Positions 32,914 through 40,597 of a DNA stretch of 64,000 bases are shown piece after piece. Position 1 is the stretch's first letter. Every line of letters begins with the position of its first letter. The DNA is taken from positions 8,157,356-8,221,355 of the forward strand of contig NZ_CP079946.1 in assembly GCF_019968905.1 (NCBI RefSeq), read 5' to 3'. Both the position numbers and the translations under genes were made by a program. The stretch comes from Corallococcus sp. EGB (GTDB lineage: Bacteria > Myxococcota > Myxococcia > Myxococcales > Myxococcaceae). A model generated the notes under the pieces. That model had not been told where the DNA came from. It saw only the letters and a list, made by a program, of their open reading frames with translations, and searched no databases.

Positions 32914-33852
32914 TCATCGCAGCAGGCGCGCGAGCGCACTCCGAAGGTCGGCGACAAACCGGGCCGCGGAGGCTGTCGGGAACAAATCGAAGCCATGGAT
33001 GCCGCCTGGGTAGACGTGCATTTCGACGGGCACGCCCGCGCGGGACAGGCGCATCCCGTAGTCGACGTCCTCCTCCAGGAAGAGGTCCACGCTCCCCACC
33101 GCCAGGAACGTCGGCGGCAAGCCCTCGAGCCCGGACGCCAGCGAGGGCGAGTAGTGGCCCTCGCGCTCCTTCGGAATCACGCCGCCGCCCCGCAGCGCGC
33201 GCCACGCGAATTGATTGAGCGGACGCGTCCACCCGAACTCGCCCGTGCTCGGGTTGTCGACCGGGGCCTCCGGCGCTCCGGTGCGGGCGTCGAGCATCGG
33301 GTAGATGAGCACCTGTCCCGCCAGGGGAGCGCCACCGCGGTCGCGGTGCAAGAGCGCGGTCGCCGCCGCGAGCCCTCCGCCAGCGCTGTGCCCCATGATG
33401 ACGACCCGTGACGTGTCCACCCCGAAGGCAGGCGCCTCCCGCATCAGCCAGCTCAACGCGGCGTAGCAGTCCTCGACGGGACCGGGGAAGGGAGTCTCCG
33501 GCGCGAGGCGGTAGTCGACGCTGACGACCAGCGACTGGTACTCCTCGGCGAGCTGCACACACGCCGCATCGGTCATCTCCGCGACGCCCGCGATATAGCC
33601 GCCGCCGTGCACATAGAGGATGGCCCCCAGCACCGCTGGCGGGTTGCTCGGTCGATACACCAGGACCCGCACGTCGGACGGCCCCGGCACCCAACGCTCC
33701 TCCCGCGCGTGAGGCATTGGGGCGGCAATCTGCGCGTAGCTCGCGAGGAGCTGAGCGCGGAACGCCTCCAGGGGCTCACTCGCGGGATCAAACGCCTTCA
33801 TGGAGGCAACGATGTCGCGCACGGAGGGGTCGACCAGATGGAGCGTCTTCAT
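32914..33852 (-). CDS. Alpha/beta hydrolase of the hormone-sensitive-lipase (acetyl esterase) family
   Basis: 312 residues. The oxyanion motif HGGG at 82-85 (LYVHGGGYIAG) and nucleophile Ser156 in MGHSAGGG are diagnostic. DYRLAPETPFP is the usual strand-turn. Catalytic Asp is near AVGSVDLFLEE and His in YPGGIHGFDLF. It should hydrolyse short-chain carboxyl esters in the cytoplasm. The start is ATG 33852. No operon partner is seen. It is bordered on its 3' side by the truncated gene at 32863. Confidence 0.92.
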   Translation of the reverse strand: MKTLHLVDPSVRDIVASMKAFDPASEPLEAFRAQLLASYAQIAAPMPHAREERWVPGPSDVRVLVYRPSNPPAVLGAILYVHGGGYIAGVAEMTDAACVQLAEEYQSLVVSVDYRLAPETPFPGPVEDCYAALSWLMREAPAFGVDTSRVVIMGHSAGGGLAAATALLHRDRGGAPLAGQVLIYPMLDARTGAPEAPVDNPSTGEFGWTRPLNQFAWRALRGGGVIPKEREGHYSPSLASGLEGLPPTFLAVGSVDLFLEEDVDYGMRLSRAGVPVEMHVYPGGIHGFDLFPTASAARFVADLRSALARLLR

Positions 33853-34002
33853 GGCTTGTATGTTCTCCAGGTTCGAGCGTGGCCGCGATGAAGGCGGCGC
33901 TCATGGGGATGTATCGACATGGCCTGTCTCAGACCTTCCAGGCCTCAAATCCAAACGCTTCTATTCCAAGACAAGAATCGAGCCGCCGACTTCCAAATGC
34001 CT

Positions 34003-35181
34003 TCAGGCTGCTCGCAGGACGAGCTGCGTAATCTCCGCGGGAGCGCCGAGCCGCATGGGAGGCCCCGAGAAGCCAGTGCCGCTGCTGACGTAGACCCAGG
34101 TCTTGCTGAACCTGGCGAGCCCCGCGACCACCGGTTGCCCCAAGCGCTGAAGCCACCCCAGCGGCCACAGCTGCCCTCCGTGGGTGTGCCCTGACAACTG
34201 CAGGTCGACCTCGTGCAGGACGGCTTCGTGGACGGCCTTGGGCTGGTGCGCCAGAAGGACCAGCGCTCGACGCGTGTCTCTGCCCGCCACGGCCCGTGGG
34301 AGGTCTACCCGATGGCCGATGTCGAACCTGGCGGACTCGTAGTCGTCGATACCCGCCAGGTGAAGCACCTGCTCACCGCTCCCCAGCTCCACGTATTCGT
34401 TGCGCAGGACTCGCACTCCGAGCTGGCCGAGGTGCTCGCACCACCGACTCGCGTCCGCGTGGTACTCGTGATTGCCCGTGACGAAGTAGGTGCCATGGGT
34501 GGAGGTGAGGTTCGCGAGCGGCGCGACGTGCGGCTCGAGGTCCTCGACGCTGCCGTCCACCAGGTCGCCCGTGATGGCCACGACGTCTGGAGCCAGCGCA
34601 TTCACCATCCTCACGACGTGCTCGACGAACTCCCGACCCATCATCGGTCCGATGTGCATGTCCGACAGCTGGATGATGCTCAGCCCGTCGAGCTCGGTCG
34701 GCAGCTTCTTCAGCGGGACCTCCACCCGCTTGACGCGAACCCGGCGGCCTTCTCGAAGCCCCCAACCGCTGGCGACGACGCCAACCGTCACCGCGACCAA
34801 CGCGCTCATGCGCGCCAACGCCTGCCGGCGGCCGGCGTCCATCGGCTCGGCGCCCCAAAGCGCCATGGAAGCACCGACCCGCAGCACGTCCACCACCACG
34901 AGCGACATGAGCAGCAGCGTGGACACGCCAATCCACACGTAGACTGGCGTGAGCCACCACACCGACAAATCGGGAGGCACCAGGCGGCTCGCGAACACGC
35001 CCACGGGAATGCTGACCGCGAGGACAACCAGGCTCCACGTCAGCGCCCACGCGGCGGGCTTGGGGAGGCCGACATCCCGGACCAGCCGCGCCCACAAGTA
35101 GTAGTGCTCGAATGCGAGCAACCCAACGCCGGGCAGCAGAAACCCGCTCAGCGAAGTCCATGCCTCACCGAGCTTGCTCAT
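34003..35181 (-). CDS. Membrane-anchored metallophosphoesterase
   Basis: 392 residues. Four N-terminal membrane segments (about 10-145) are followed by a calcineurin-like phosphoesterase domain with all metal motifs: QLSDMHIGPM (DxH), ITGDLVDG (GDxxD), VTGNHEYHAD (GNHE), and LSGHTHGGQLWP (GHxH). It resembles the YkuE/YaeI-type enzymes, some of which act on lipids such as UDP-diacylglucosamine. ATG 35181 overlaps the SDR stop (ATGA). It is the third gene of the ABM-SDR-phosphoesterase operon. Confidence 0.9.
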   Translation of the reverse strand: MSKLGEAWTSLSGFLLPGVGLLAFEHYYLWARLVRDVGLPKPAAWALTWSLVVLAVSIPVGVFASRLVPPDLSVWWLTPVYVWIGVSTLLLMSLVVVDVLRVGASMALWGAEPMDAGRRQALARMSALVAVTVGVVASGWGLREGRRVRVKRVEVPLKKLPTELDGLSIIQLSDMHIGPMMGREFVEHVVRMVNALAPDVVAITGDLVDGSVEDLEPHVAPLANLTSTHGTYFVTGNHEYHADASRWCEHLGQLGVRVLRNEYVELGSGEQVLHLAGIDDYESARFDIGHRVDLPRAVAGRDTRRALVLLAHQPKAVHEAVLHEVDLQLSGHTHGGQLWPLGWLQRLGQPVVAGLARFSKTWVYVSSGTGFSGPPMRLGAPAEITQLVLRAA

Positions 35182-35921
35182 GCCGACCGAGCCAGTGCGA
35201 CCGCGTCAGGGCCCGCGGGGTAACGGAGCTTCGCCGACGTGTCGTTCGCGGCATGCCACACCTCTTCGGCCACGTCGGACTCGCGCGTCACCGCGGCCGG
35301 CTGCCCGAATGAAGCGAAGATGCGCTGTGCGAAGGGCGCATACGGCTCGGGAAACAGCCCCTCCATGCGGGCGCCTCCGTTGCTCGTGAAGCGGGTGCTC
35401 GGGCCATAGCCCGGCTCGACGAGCTTCACGCGCAGGTTGAAGGCCTCGAGTTCGAACGCGAGCGACGCCGTGAACCCCTCGATGGCCATCTTGCTCGCGG
35501 TGTACACGGCCACCAGCGGCATCGGCGCCAGCGTCGCGCTGGACGTCACGTTGACGACGACGCCCGACTTGCGGGCACGAAACTGGGGCAGCACCGCCTG
35601 CGTCATCGCCATCACCCCGAAGACGTTGGTCTCGAACACCTCACGCACCGTCGCCATCGGCGTGGCCTCGAAGGCCCCCATCAGCCCGATGCCCGCGTTG
35701 TTGACGAGCACGTCGATGGGCCCGCTCGCCTCCAGCGCCGCCGCGATGCTCCCGGGCTTCGTCACGTCGAGCGGCACCACGCGCAGCCGGTCCGAACGAG
35801 GGAGGACGTCCTCGCGTGGAGTGCGCATGGTGGCGACCACGCTCCAGCCCTGCGCGTGAAAGTGGCGCGCCGTCTCGAGCCCATAGCCCGAGGAGCAACC
35901 CGTGATGAGCACCGTCTTCAT
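35178..35921 (-). CDS. Short-chain dehydrogenase/reductase
   Basis: 247 residues, classical SDR: TGCSSGYGLETARHF (TGxxxGxG), NNAGIGLMGAFE (NNAG), Ser in VTSSATLAPMP and the YxxxK of VYTASKMAIEGF. All catalytic residues are present. It acts on an unknown carbonyl or alcohol with NAD(P). Both ends overlap their neighbours by 4 bp (ATGA), so the three genes are tightly coupled. Confidence 0.92.
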   Translation of the reverse strand: MKTVLITGCSSGYGLETARHFHAQGWSVVATMRTPREDVLPRSDRLRVVPLDVTKPGSIAAALEASGPIDVLVNNAGIGLMGAFEATPMATVREVFETNVFGVMAMTQAVLPQFRARKSGVVVNVTSSATLAPMPLVAVYTASKMAIEGFTASLAFELEAFNLRVKLVEPGYGPSTRFTSNGGARMEGLFPEPYAPFAQRIFASFGQPAAVTRESDVAEEVWHAANDTSAKLRYPAGPDAVALARSA

Positions 35922-36247
35922 GACACCACCCCCTCGCTGAGCTTGCCGCCAGCGGGCACTTCGTCCTGGTACTGAGCCTCGCCGGTGACGAGCGGGGCGA
36001 GCCTGGCGATGAGTGCCTGGGCGCGCGGGCTCGCGAAGTTCGCGGCGTGCGCCTCCTTCGTGGTCCACCCCTCCGTGACGGAGACGACGTCCGGATTGCT
36101 GCTGGAGCGCCCCACCAGATAGAGGACGCAGTCCTGGTTGGTGACGAGGCCCGTGCCGCTCACCGCGGAGAGCAACAGCGCCGCCAGCTCATCGCCTCTT
36201 CCCGGCAGCGCGGTCATCGTGGCCCGGAACCCATACGTTGCCTTCAT
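35918..36247 (-). CDS. Antibiotic biosynthesis monooxygenase (ABM)/quinol monooxygenase-like protein
   Basis: 109 residues, a single ABM ferredoxin-like domain (ATYGFRATMTALPGRGDELA, VVSVTEGWTTKEAHAANFAS). Small ABM proteins oxidise quinols or remove reactive aldehydes and usually act as dimers. ATG 36247 follows AAGGGG. It heads an operon with an SDR and a phosphoesterase, divergent from an AraC regulator 112 bp away, which probably controls it. Confidence 0.85.
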   Translation of the reverse strand: MKATYGFRATMTALPGRGDELAALLLSAVSGTGLVTNQDCVLYLVGRSSSNPDVVSVTEGWTTKEAHAANFASPRAQALIARLAPLVTGEAQYQDEVPAGGKLSEGVVS

Positions 36248-36359
36248 GTCGACCCCTTGGTTGGCCGCGGTTCGTGCGGCGTTGATGGTCCCAAGGTACG
36301 TGCCGCCGACAGGACTCTCCACCACGAGCGGTCCATATTTCTTTTGCTAGAGTCCAGCC

Positions 36360-37277
36360 ATGATCGATCCACTCTCGGAAGTCATCGCCCTGCTTCAGCC
36401 ACGAGCCGTCTTCTCGAAGGGCATCAGCGGAGCAGGCCGTTGGGGGGTTCGCTACTCGGACTTTGGCCAGCCGAGTTTCAGTGCCGTGCTCGAAGGGAGC
36501 TGCCGACTCGCTGTCGACGGCCAGCCTCCTCTCACGCTCCAGGCGGGTGATTTCGTGCTCCTGCCGGCGACGCCCGGCTTCACCATGTCCGGCTTCGAGC
36601 CGGTGGTGCCCGAGCGCATCGACGCCAAGGCGGCGCCCAATCCGAAGGGGGAGGTGCGTTACGGCACCCGTGGCGGCCGTCCCGATGTGCGCACGCTCGG
36701 CGGCTACTTCGTCTTCGATTCGCCTGACGCGGCCCTGATGGTGTCGCTGCTCCCAACCCTGGTGCACGTGCGCGGCGTGGAGCGGCTCTCGACGCTGGTG
36801 CGGCTCGTCCGCGACGAGACGAGCGAGCAGCGTTCGGGCCGAGACCTCGTGCTCACGCGTCTCGTGGAGCTGCTGCTCATCGAGGCGCTGCGCTCGACAC
36901 CGGCGGACAACGCGCCCCCGGGGCTCCTGCGCGGCCTGGCGGATGCGCGGCTCGCGCCCGCGATACGTCAGATGCACGCGCACGTCACGCGGCCGTGGAC
37001 GGTGGCGCAGCTCGCGAAGAGCGCGGCCCTCTCGCGCTCGGCGTTCTTCGACCGCTTCACTCGCACCGTGGGCCTGCCGCCGATGGAGTACCTGCTGGAC
37101 TGGCGGATGGCCGTTGCGCGCGGGCTGCTTCGCCGCCGGGACTTCGCCATCTCCGAGGTCGCCGAGCGCGTCGGGTACAGTTCGGCGAGCACCTTCACCA
37201 CGGCCTTCAGTCGACGCGTGGGCCAGTCTCCGGGCCGGTATGCGCGGGCAAGCCAGGCGGCATCCCCCGGTCTCTGA
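36360..37277 (+). CDS. AraC-family regulator with cupin domain
   Basis: 305 residues. The N-terminal AraC_binding_2-type cupin (about 20-180: FSAVLEGSCRLAVDGQPPLT) senses a ligand. The C-terminal AraC DNA-binding domain (about 205-300) has both HTH units (TVAQLAKSAALSRSAFFDRF, ISEVAERVGYSSASTFTTAF, SRRVGQSPGRY). It is divergent from the ABM-SDR operon, the usual arrangement for AraC regulators of stress-type oxidoreductases. Start ATG 36360. Confidence 0.92.
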   Translation: MIDPLSEVIALLQPRAVFSKGISGAGRWGVRYSDFGQPSFSAVLEGSCRLAVDGQPPLTLQAGDFVLLPATPGFTMSGFEPVVPERIDAKAAPNPKGEVRYGTRGGRPDVRTLGGYFVFDSPDAALMVSLLPTLVHVRGVERLSTLVRLVRDETSEQRSGRDLVLTRLVELLLIEALRSTPADNAPPGLLRGLADARLAPAIRQMHAHVTRPWTVAQLAKSAALSRSAFFDRFTRTVGLPPMEYLLDWRMAVARGLLRRRDFAISEVAERVGYSSASTFTTAFSRRVGQSPGRYARASQAASPGL

Positions 37278-37314
37278 GCCGCAGCGAGGGCGGGAGGAGG
37301 TGCGCCCGTTGCGT

Positions 37315-37969
37315 TCAGGACCGGATGCCGGCGAGCGCGAGGCGCAGCACCCGGCGCGCGGTGAGCGGATCGTCTTCGATGGCGATCGCGTTCGCCAGCA
37401 TCATCAGGTCCTCCGTCGTGGCGCCGGAGTGAATCGCGCCCACCGATGACGCCCGTGTCACCAGACCGTTCGACACGTCGAGCAGCATGTCGGCGCAGCA
37501 GAGTTCCTCGAGCGTGAGCCCATCCGGGCCAGCCAACAGCGCGGCGGCGAGCCCGCGGTTGGTCGCGGTGTAGACCGTCACCTCCTCAAGCCAGGCCACC
37601 AGCTCGGCGGCGGGATCCTCACCCGTTTGCGCGGCGGCCCGCGCACAGAGCTGCGCGACGCCGTCGCGGAAGACCGCCTCCAACAGCGCCCAGCCGCGAA
37701 GCAGGGTGACGTCCCCCAGGTCCAAGACCCGTGTCCCCGCGGGGATGGCGAGGCCGGCGCCCACTGCCTGGATGCTCGAGCCTTCGATGAGCACGACCGC
37801 AGCCGGCAGGACTCGGTCACGCTTCCCATCGACGAGCCTCGCGGCGCGCAGGGCGATGCGCGTGGGCTTCTCCGCGGAGGGGGCCTGCCCCCCACGACGA
37901 GAGAGGAAGGCTCCACAGCAGGGCCGCACCAATGACAGTCGTCAACGACTGTACATGGGGCCACGGCAT
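37315..37969 (-). pseudogene. Secreted amidohydrolase start joined to a TetR C-terminal domain
   Basis: From ATG 37969 one frame encodes a signal peptide (SLTTVIGAALLWSLPLSSWG). After a frameshift near 37870 the next frame gives an amidohydrolase N-terminus (RIALRAARLVDGKRDRVLPA, VVLIEGSSIQAVGAGLAIPA, then LDLGDVTLLRG). This runs directly, in frame, into WALLEAVFRDGVAQLCARAA then AAELVAWLEEVTVYTATNRG and the helical end of a TetR ligand domain (DLMMLANAIAIEDDP). Two unrelated genes were fused by a deletion. The amidohydrolase metal site and the TetR HTH are both absent. Confidence 0.7.
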
Positions 37970-38028
37970 CGAACAGGAGTCCCTCGGCGCGGGCCCCCAT
38001 CCGGTCGCTGCGTCATGAGCACGACAGC

Positions 38029-38757
38029 TCATCCGGCCGAGGCGAGCGCGTTCGCCAGTTGCCGGGGCGTGTAGCCCGCGAAGCGGACACAGGTCCGAGT
38101 CAGGTGTGCCTGGTCCGAGAAGCCCGAGGCCGCGGCCGTCTCCGCGAGGCCGCCCGCGCGCAGCAGGGGCAGTGAGCGCAAGAGGCGACGCCACAGCAAC
38201 CAGCGCCGCAGGGGGATTCCCACCCTGGCATGGAACAGGGTCGAGACATGTCCCGTGGAAAGCTTCAGGCGGGCCGCGTGCACCGGGAGGGGGTGCTCCT
38301 CGTCCCCTTCCAGCATGTCGAGCAGGCGCGCGATGCGGCCATCCCCCACCGGGGCCGGGCCCGTGGGAAGCAGGCCCGCCACGGCCTGCTCGGCGCCGCG
38401 CGCGACCGCTCCCTTCCCGCGCGCCACCACCCCCGCCATTTGAGCCAGGGCGCTGGAGGACTCCAGGGCGAAGGGCTGGCGCCGCGCCAGCGCTCGGAAC
38501 GTGGCGCGGTGGTGGTCCGCGTCCAGCACCACGCTGGCCAGCGGTCCCCGGGACGACGTCACGTGCGGGACATCCCCAGGCACCACCACGATGCGGCCTC
38601 GCGCGCTGCCCGAGGCGTGCCGCACCGTCACCGCGCCCTCCAGTCCGAAGAGGATCGCGGTGCCCCACTGCTGGTGGGGCGCGGAGTGAGCGTCGTTGGA
38701 CCGCAGGACGAAGATGCCGGCTTCCGGGGCGAGGACGAAGAGAGGTGGGAGGTTCAT
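38029..38757 (-). CDS. AraC-family regulator
   Basis: 242 residues. A cupin-type N-terminal half (about 30-110: LFGLEGAVTVRHASGSARGR, PGDVPHVTS) and a C-terminal AraC domain (about 145-240: HAARLKLSTGHVSTLFHARV, ETAAASGFSDQAHLTRTCVR, FAGYTPRQL). Start ATG 38757. It is divergent from the serine hydrolase at 38830 with a 72-bp gap, so it is a likely regulator of that gene. Confidence 0.9.
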   Translation of the reverse strand: MNLPPLFVLAPEAGIFVLRSNDAHSAPHQQWGTAILFGLEGAVTVRHASGSARGRIVVVPGDVPHVTSSRGPLASVVLDADHHRATFRALARRQPFALESSSALAQMAGVVARGKGAVARGAEQAVAGLLPTGPAPVGDGRIARLLDMLEGDEEHPLPVHAARLKLSTGHVSTLFHARVGIPLRRWLLWRRLLRSLPLLRAGGLAETAAASGFSDQAHLTRTCVRFAGYTPRQLANALASAG

Positions 38758-38829
38758 TCTTCCGAAGAGCGTTCAAGCGCCGCCGGCCCTGGCCACGACA
38801 CAGTGGAGGCTCCTCATCCCGGAGTCTCC

Positions 38830-40005
38830 ATGGCATCACGCAGGACCCCAACATACGCTGCGTGCAGCGCGCTCACCGTCACGAGTTGTCTCCTCTTCGG
38901 AGCGCTGGCCTGCCGGTCGGACGCCCCTGATGTCCCCCCCTGTGACGCCGCCGCCTTGCGACAGTCGCTCCAGCAGGCGATGCAGGAGGCCCAGGAGGCA
39001 CATCCCGGCAACGCCGGCTGGCTGATGAGCGTCCGCATCCCTTCCGCGGGGCTTGAGTTCTCAGGCGCGGTACAGGCTCCCGGCATGGAGCCGCTCGACC
39101 CAAGGGCTCCGTTCCGCATCGCCAGCGTGACCAAGACATACATGGCCGCGGCCATCCTGCGGCTGGTGGAGGACGGCAAGCTGTCCCTCGATGACACCGT
39201 GGCGGCGGTGGTCCCCGCGCCCTATCCGGAGCTGCTGCGCGCAGGAGGCTATGCCCCCGAGCGGATGACGATGGCGCACCTCCTCACCCACACCAGCGGC
39301 CTGTTCGACTACGCCCAGAGCGAGGACTACCTCACGACGGTCCTCGATGCACCGGAGCGCGTCTGGACCCGCGAGGAGCAGGTCCGCTTCGCGCTGGAGC
39401 ATGGCGCGCCCGTGGGCGCACCGGGCGAGCGCTACGTGTACTCGGACACGGGCTACCTGTTGCTGGGGGCCGTGCTGGAAGCGAGGACCGGTTGGCGGCT
39501 CGCGCAGGCCTACCGGAGTCAGCTCGGCTTCGAGCGGCTGGGGCTCCAGGCCACATGGCTCGAAGAGCTGGAGCCGCCCCCCGCGAACCTTGTCGCCCTG
39601 GCACCGCAAGCCTATGACGGGCTCCCGCTCGCCAGCATCAATGCCACGGCCGACCTCTTTGGCGGTGGAGGGTTGGTGTCCAACACGGCGGACCTCGCCC
39701 GCTGGTTCCAGGCCTTGTTCGCCGGAGAGGTGTTCACCCGGGCCTCCACGCTCGACACCATGTCGCGGATCCCCTCCACGAACACCGAGGACGGCGGGGG
39801 CATGGGCATCTTCCGGCTGGAGCGCGCCGATGGAAAACCTTGCTGGCTGCACGAGGGCTTCTGGGGCGTGGCGGCGATGGTGTGCCCAGACCTCGACCTC
39901 GGTGTCGCCGTCGCGGGGATGGATGCGACGCGAATGGGCACGGGAGCGAACGACCTGCTCCGGGCCGCGGTGAAGGCCGGCACCGGCTGCAGGCCCGTCC
40001 CCTGA
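38830..40005 (+). CDS. Exported serine hydrolase (beta-lactamase class C/DD-peptidase family)
   Basis: 391 residues. The N-terminal export signal ends at FGALACRSD, a probable lipoprotein cysteine. Catalytic motifs: SVTK at 99-102 (SxxK), YSD at 204-206 in the YxN position, and LLTHTSGLFDY, typical of the family. The third motif is not clear; HEGFWGVAA may take the place of KTG (HxG). It could be a DD-carboxypeptidase, esterase or penicillin-binding protein; it is not clearly a true AmpC. It is divergent from an AraC regulator. Confidence 0.87.
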   Translation: MASRRTPTYAACSALTVTSCLLFGALACRSDAPDVPPCDAAALRQSLQQAMQEAQEAHPGNAGWLMSVRIPSAGLEFSGAVQAPGMEPLDPRAPFRIASVTKTYMAAAILRLVEDGKLSLDDTVAAVVPAPYPELLRAGGYAPERMTMAHLLTHTSGLFDYAQSEDYLTTVLDAPERVWTREEQVRFALEHGAPVGAPGERYVYSDTGYLLLGAVLEARTGWRLAQAYRSQLGFERLGLQATWLEELEPPPANLVALAPQAYDGLPLASINATADLFGGGGLVSNTADLARWFQALFAGEVFTRASTLDTMSRIPSTNTEDGGGMGIFRLERADGKPCWLHEGFWGVAAMVCPDLDLGVAVAGMDATRMGTGANDLLRAAVKAGTGCRPVP

Positions 40006-40032
40006 CCCGAGCGCACCCGTGGCGCCTGCCTT

Positions 40033-40329
40033 TCAGACATCCGAGCGAAGCACTGTGTTCGGGTCCACGCGCGAGGCGCGCCGGGCCGGCAGCCAGCTCG
40101 CGAGCAGCCCCTCCTCCTTGGCCGGCGGGAGCACGAGGCTGAGCACCGCGACATCCCCGGTGCGGCACCCCGGGTCCAGCGAGAGCAGCCCCATCAGGCT
40201 GCGGCCCAACGAGCGCAGGCTCTGACGCAATCCACTCAGAACGGCATTGATGCGGGACGTCTCCCGAGGCCGGGCAGCGGCCTCCGGAGCGGCTCCGTCC
40301 AGGCCGACCGACGATTGCCTCTCCCCCAC
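40033..40329 (-). pseudogene. FtsX/MacB-type permease relic
   Basis: The minus strand ends in LLASWLPARRASRVDPNTVL then RSDV and a stop, the hallmark C-terminus of MacB/ADOP permeases. Just upstream is a piece from elsewhere in the same protein (SLMGLLSLDPGCRTGDVAVL). The transmembrane segments between are deleted. A second relic of this family lies at 10800. Confidence 0.6.
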
Positions 40330-40394
40330 GAGCCCCTAATGGGAGGCAGCGCCGGTCAGCCAGCCGGTGAAGGGACACGCTTCAGGGGACGAGC

Positions 40395-40580
40395 GCTCCC
40401 CCAAGCAGGTGGGGAGGAGGCGAGAGCGGGAAAGGAGGCACCGGCCAGAACGGAGCGGATGAAGCAGGGAGCGCCGCGAGTGGACCGGGCCGAGTTGCTG
40501 AGGAGGACGTTCGACTTCGACGTGTTCGCCTGCGTGAGGTGTGGAGGCCGCAGGAGGGTGCTGGCATATGCGTTCGCTGA
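40395..40580 (+). repeat. IS91-like transposase 3' fragment
   Basis: Encodes PRVDRAELLRRTFDFDVFAC then VRCGGRRRVLAYAF, the zinc-ribbon part of the IS91-like transposase, more diverged upstream than the 26020 copy. It ends abruptly within the conserved AYLTAP region, 18 bp before the convergent histidine kinase stop. It probably cut the permease relic at 40329. Confidence 0.7.
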
Positions 40581-40597
40581 GCCCTCCTGGCCAGCCC

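Noticed and set aside
37935-37952. Perfect ACAGTCGT-CA-ACGACTGT palindrome resembling a TetR operator
   Set aside because: It lies inside the signal-peptide coding part of the broken amidohydrolase (reading VQSLTTV), so the symmetry may be chance; no promoter gap is there.
38230-38829. Long N-terminal extension of the serine hydrolase
   Set aside because: It overlaps the divergent AraC gene on the other strand; the ATG at 38830 gives a proper export signal.
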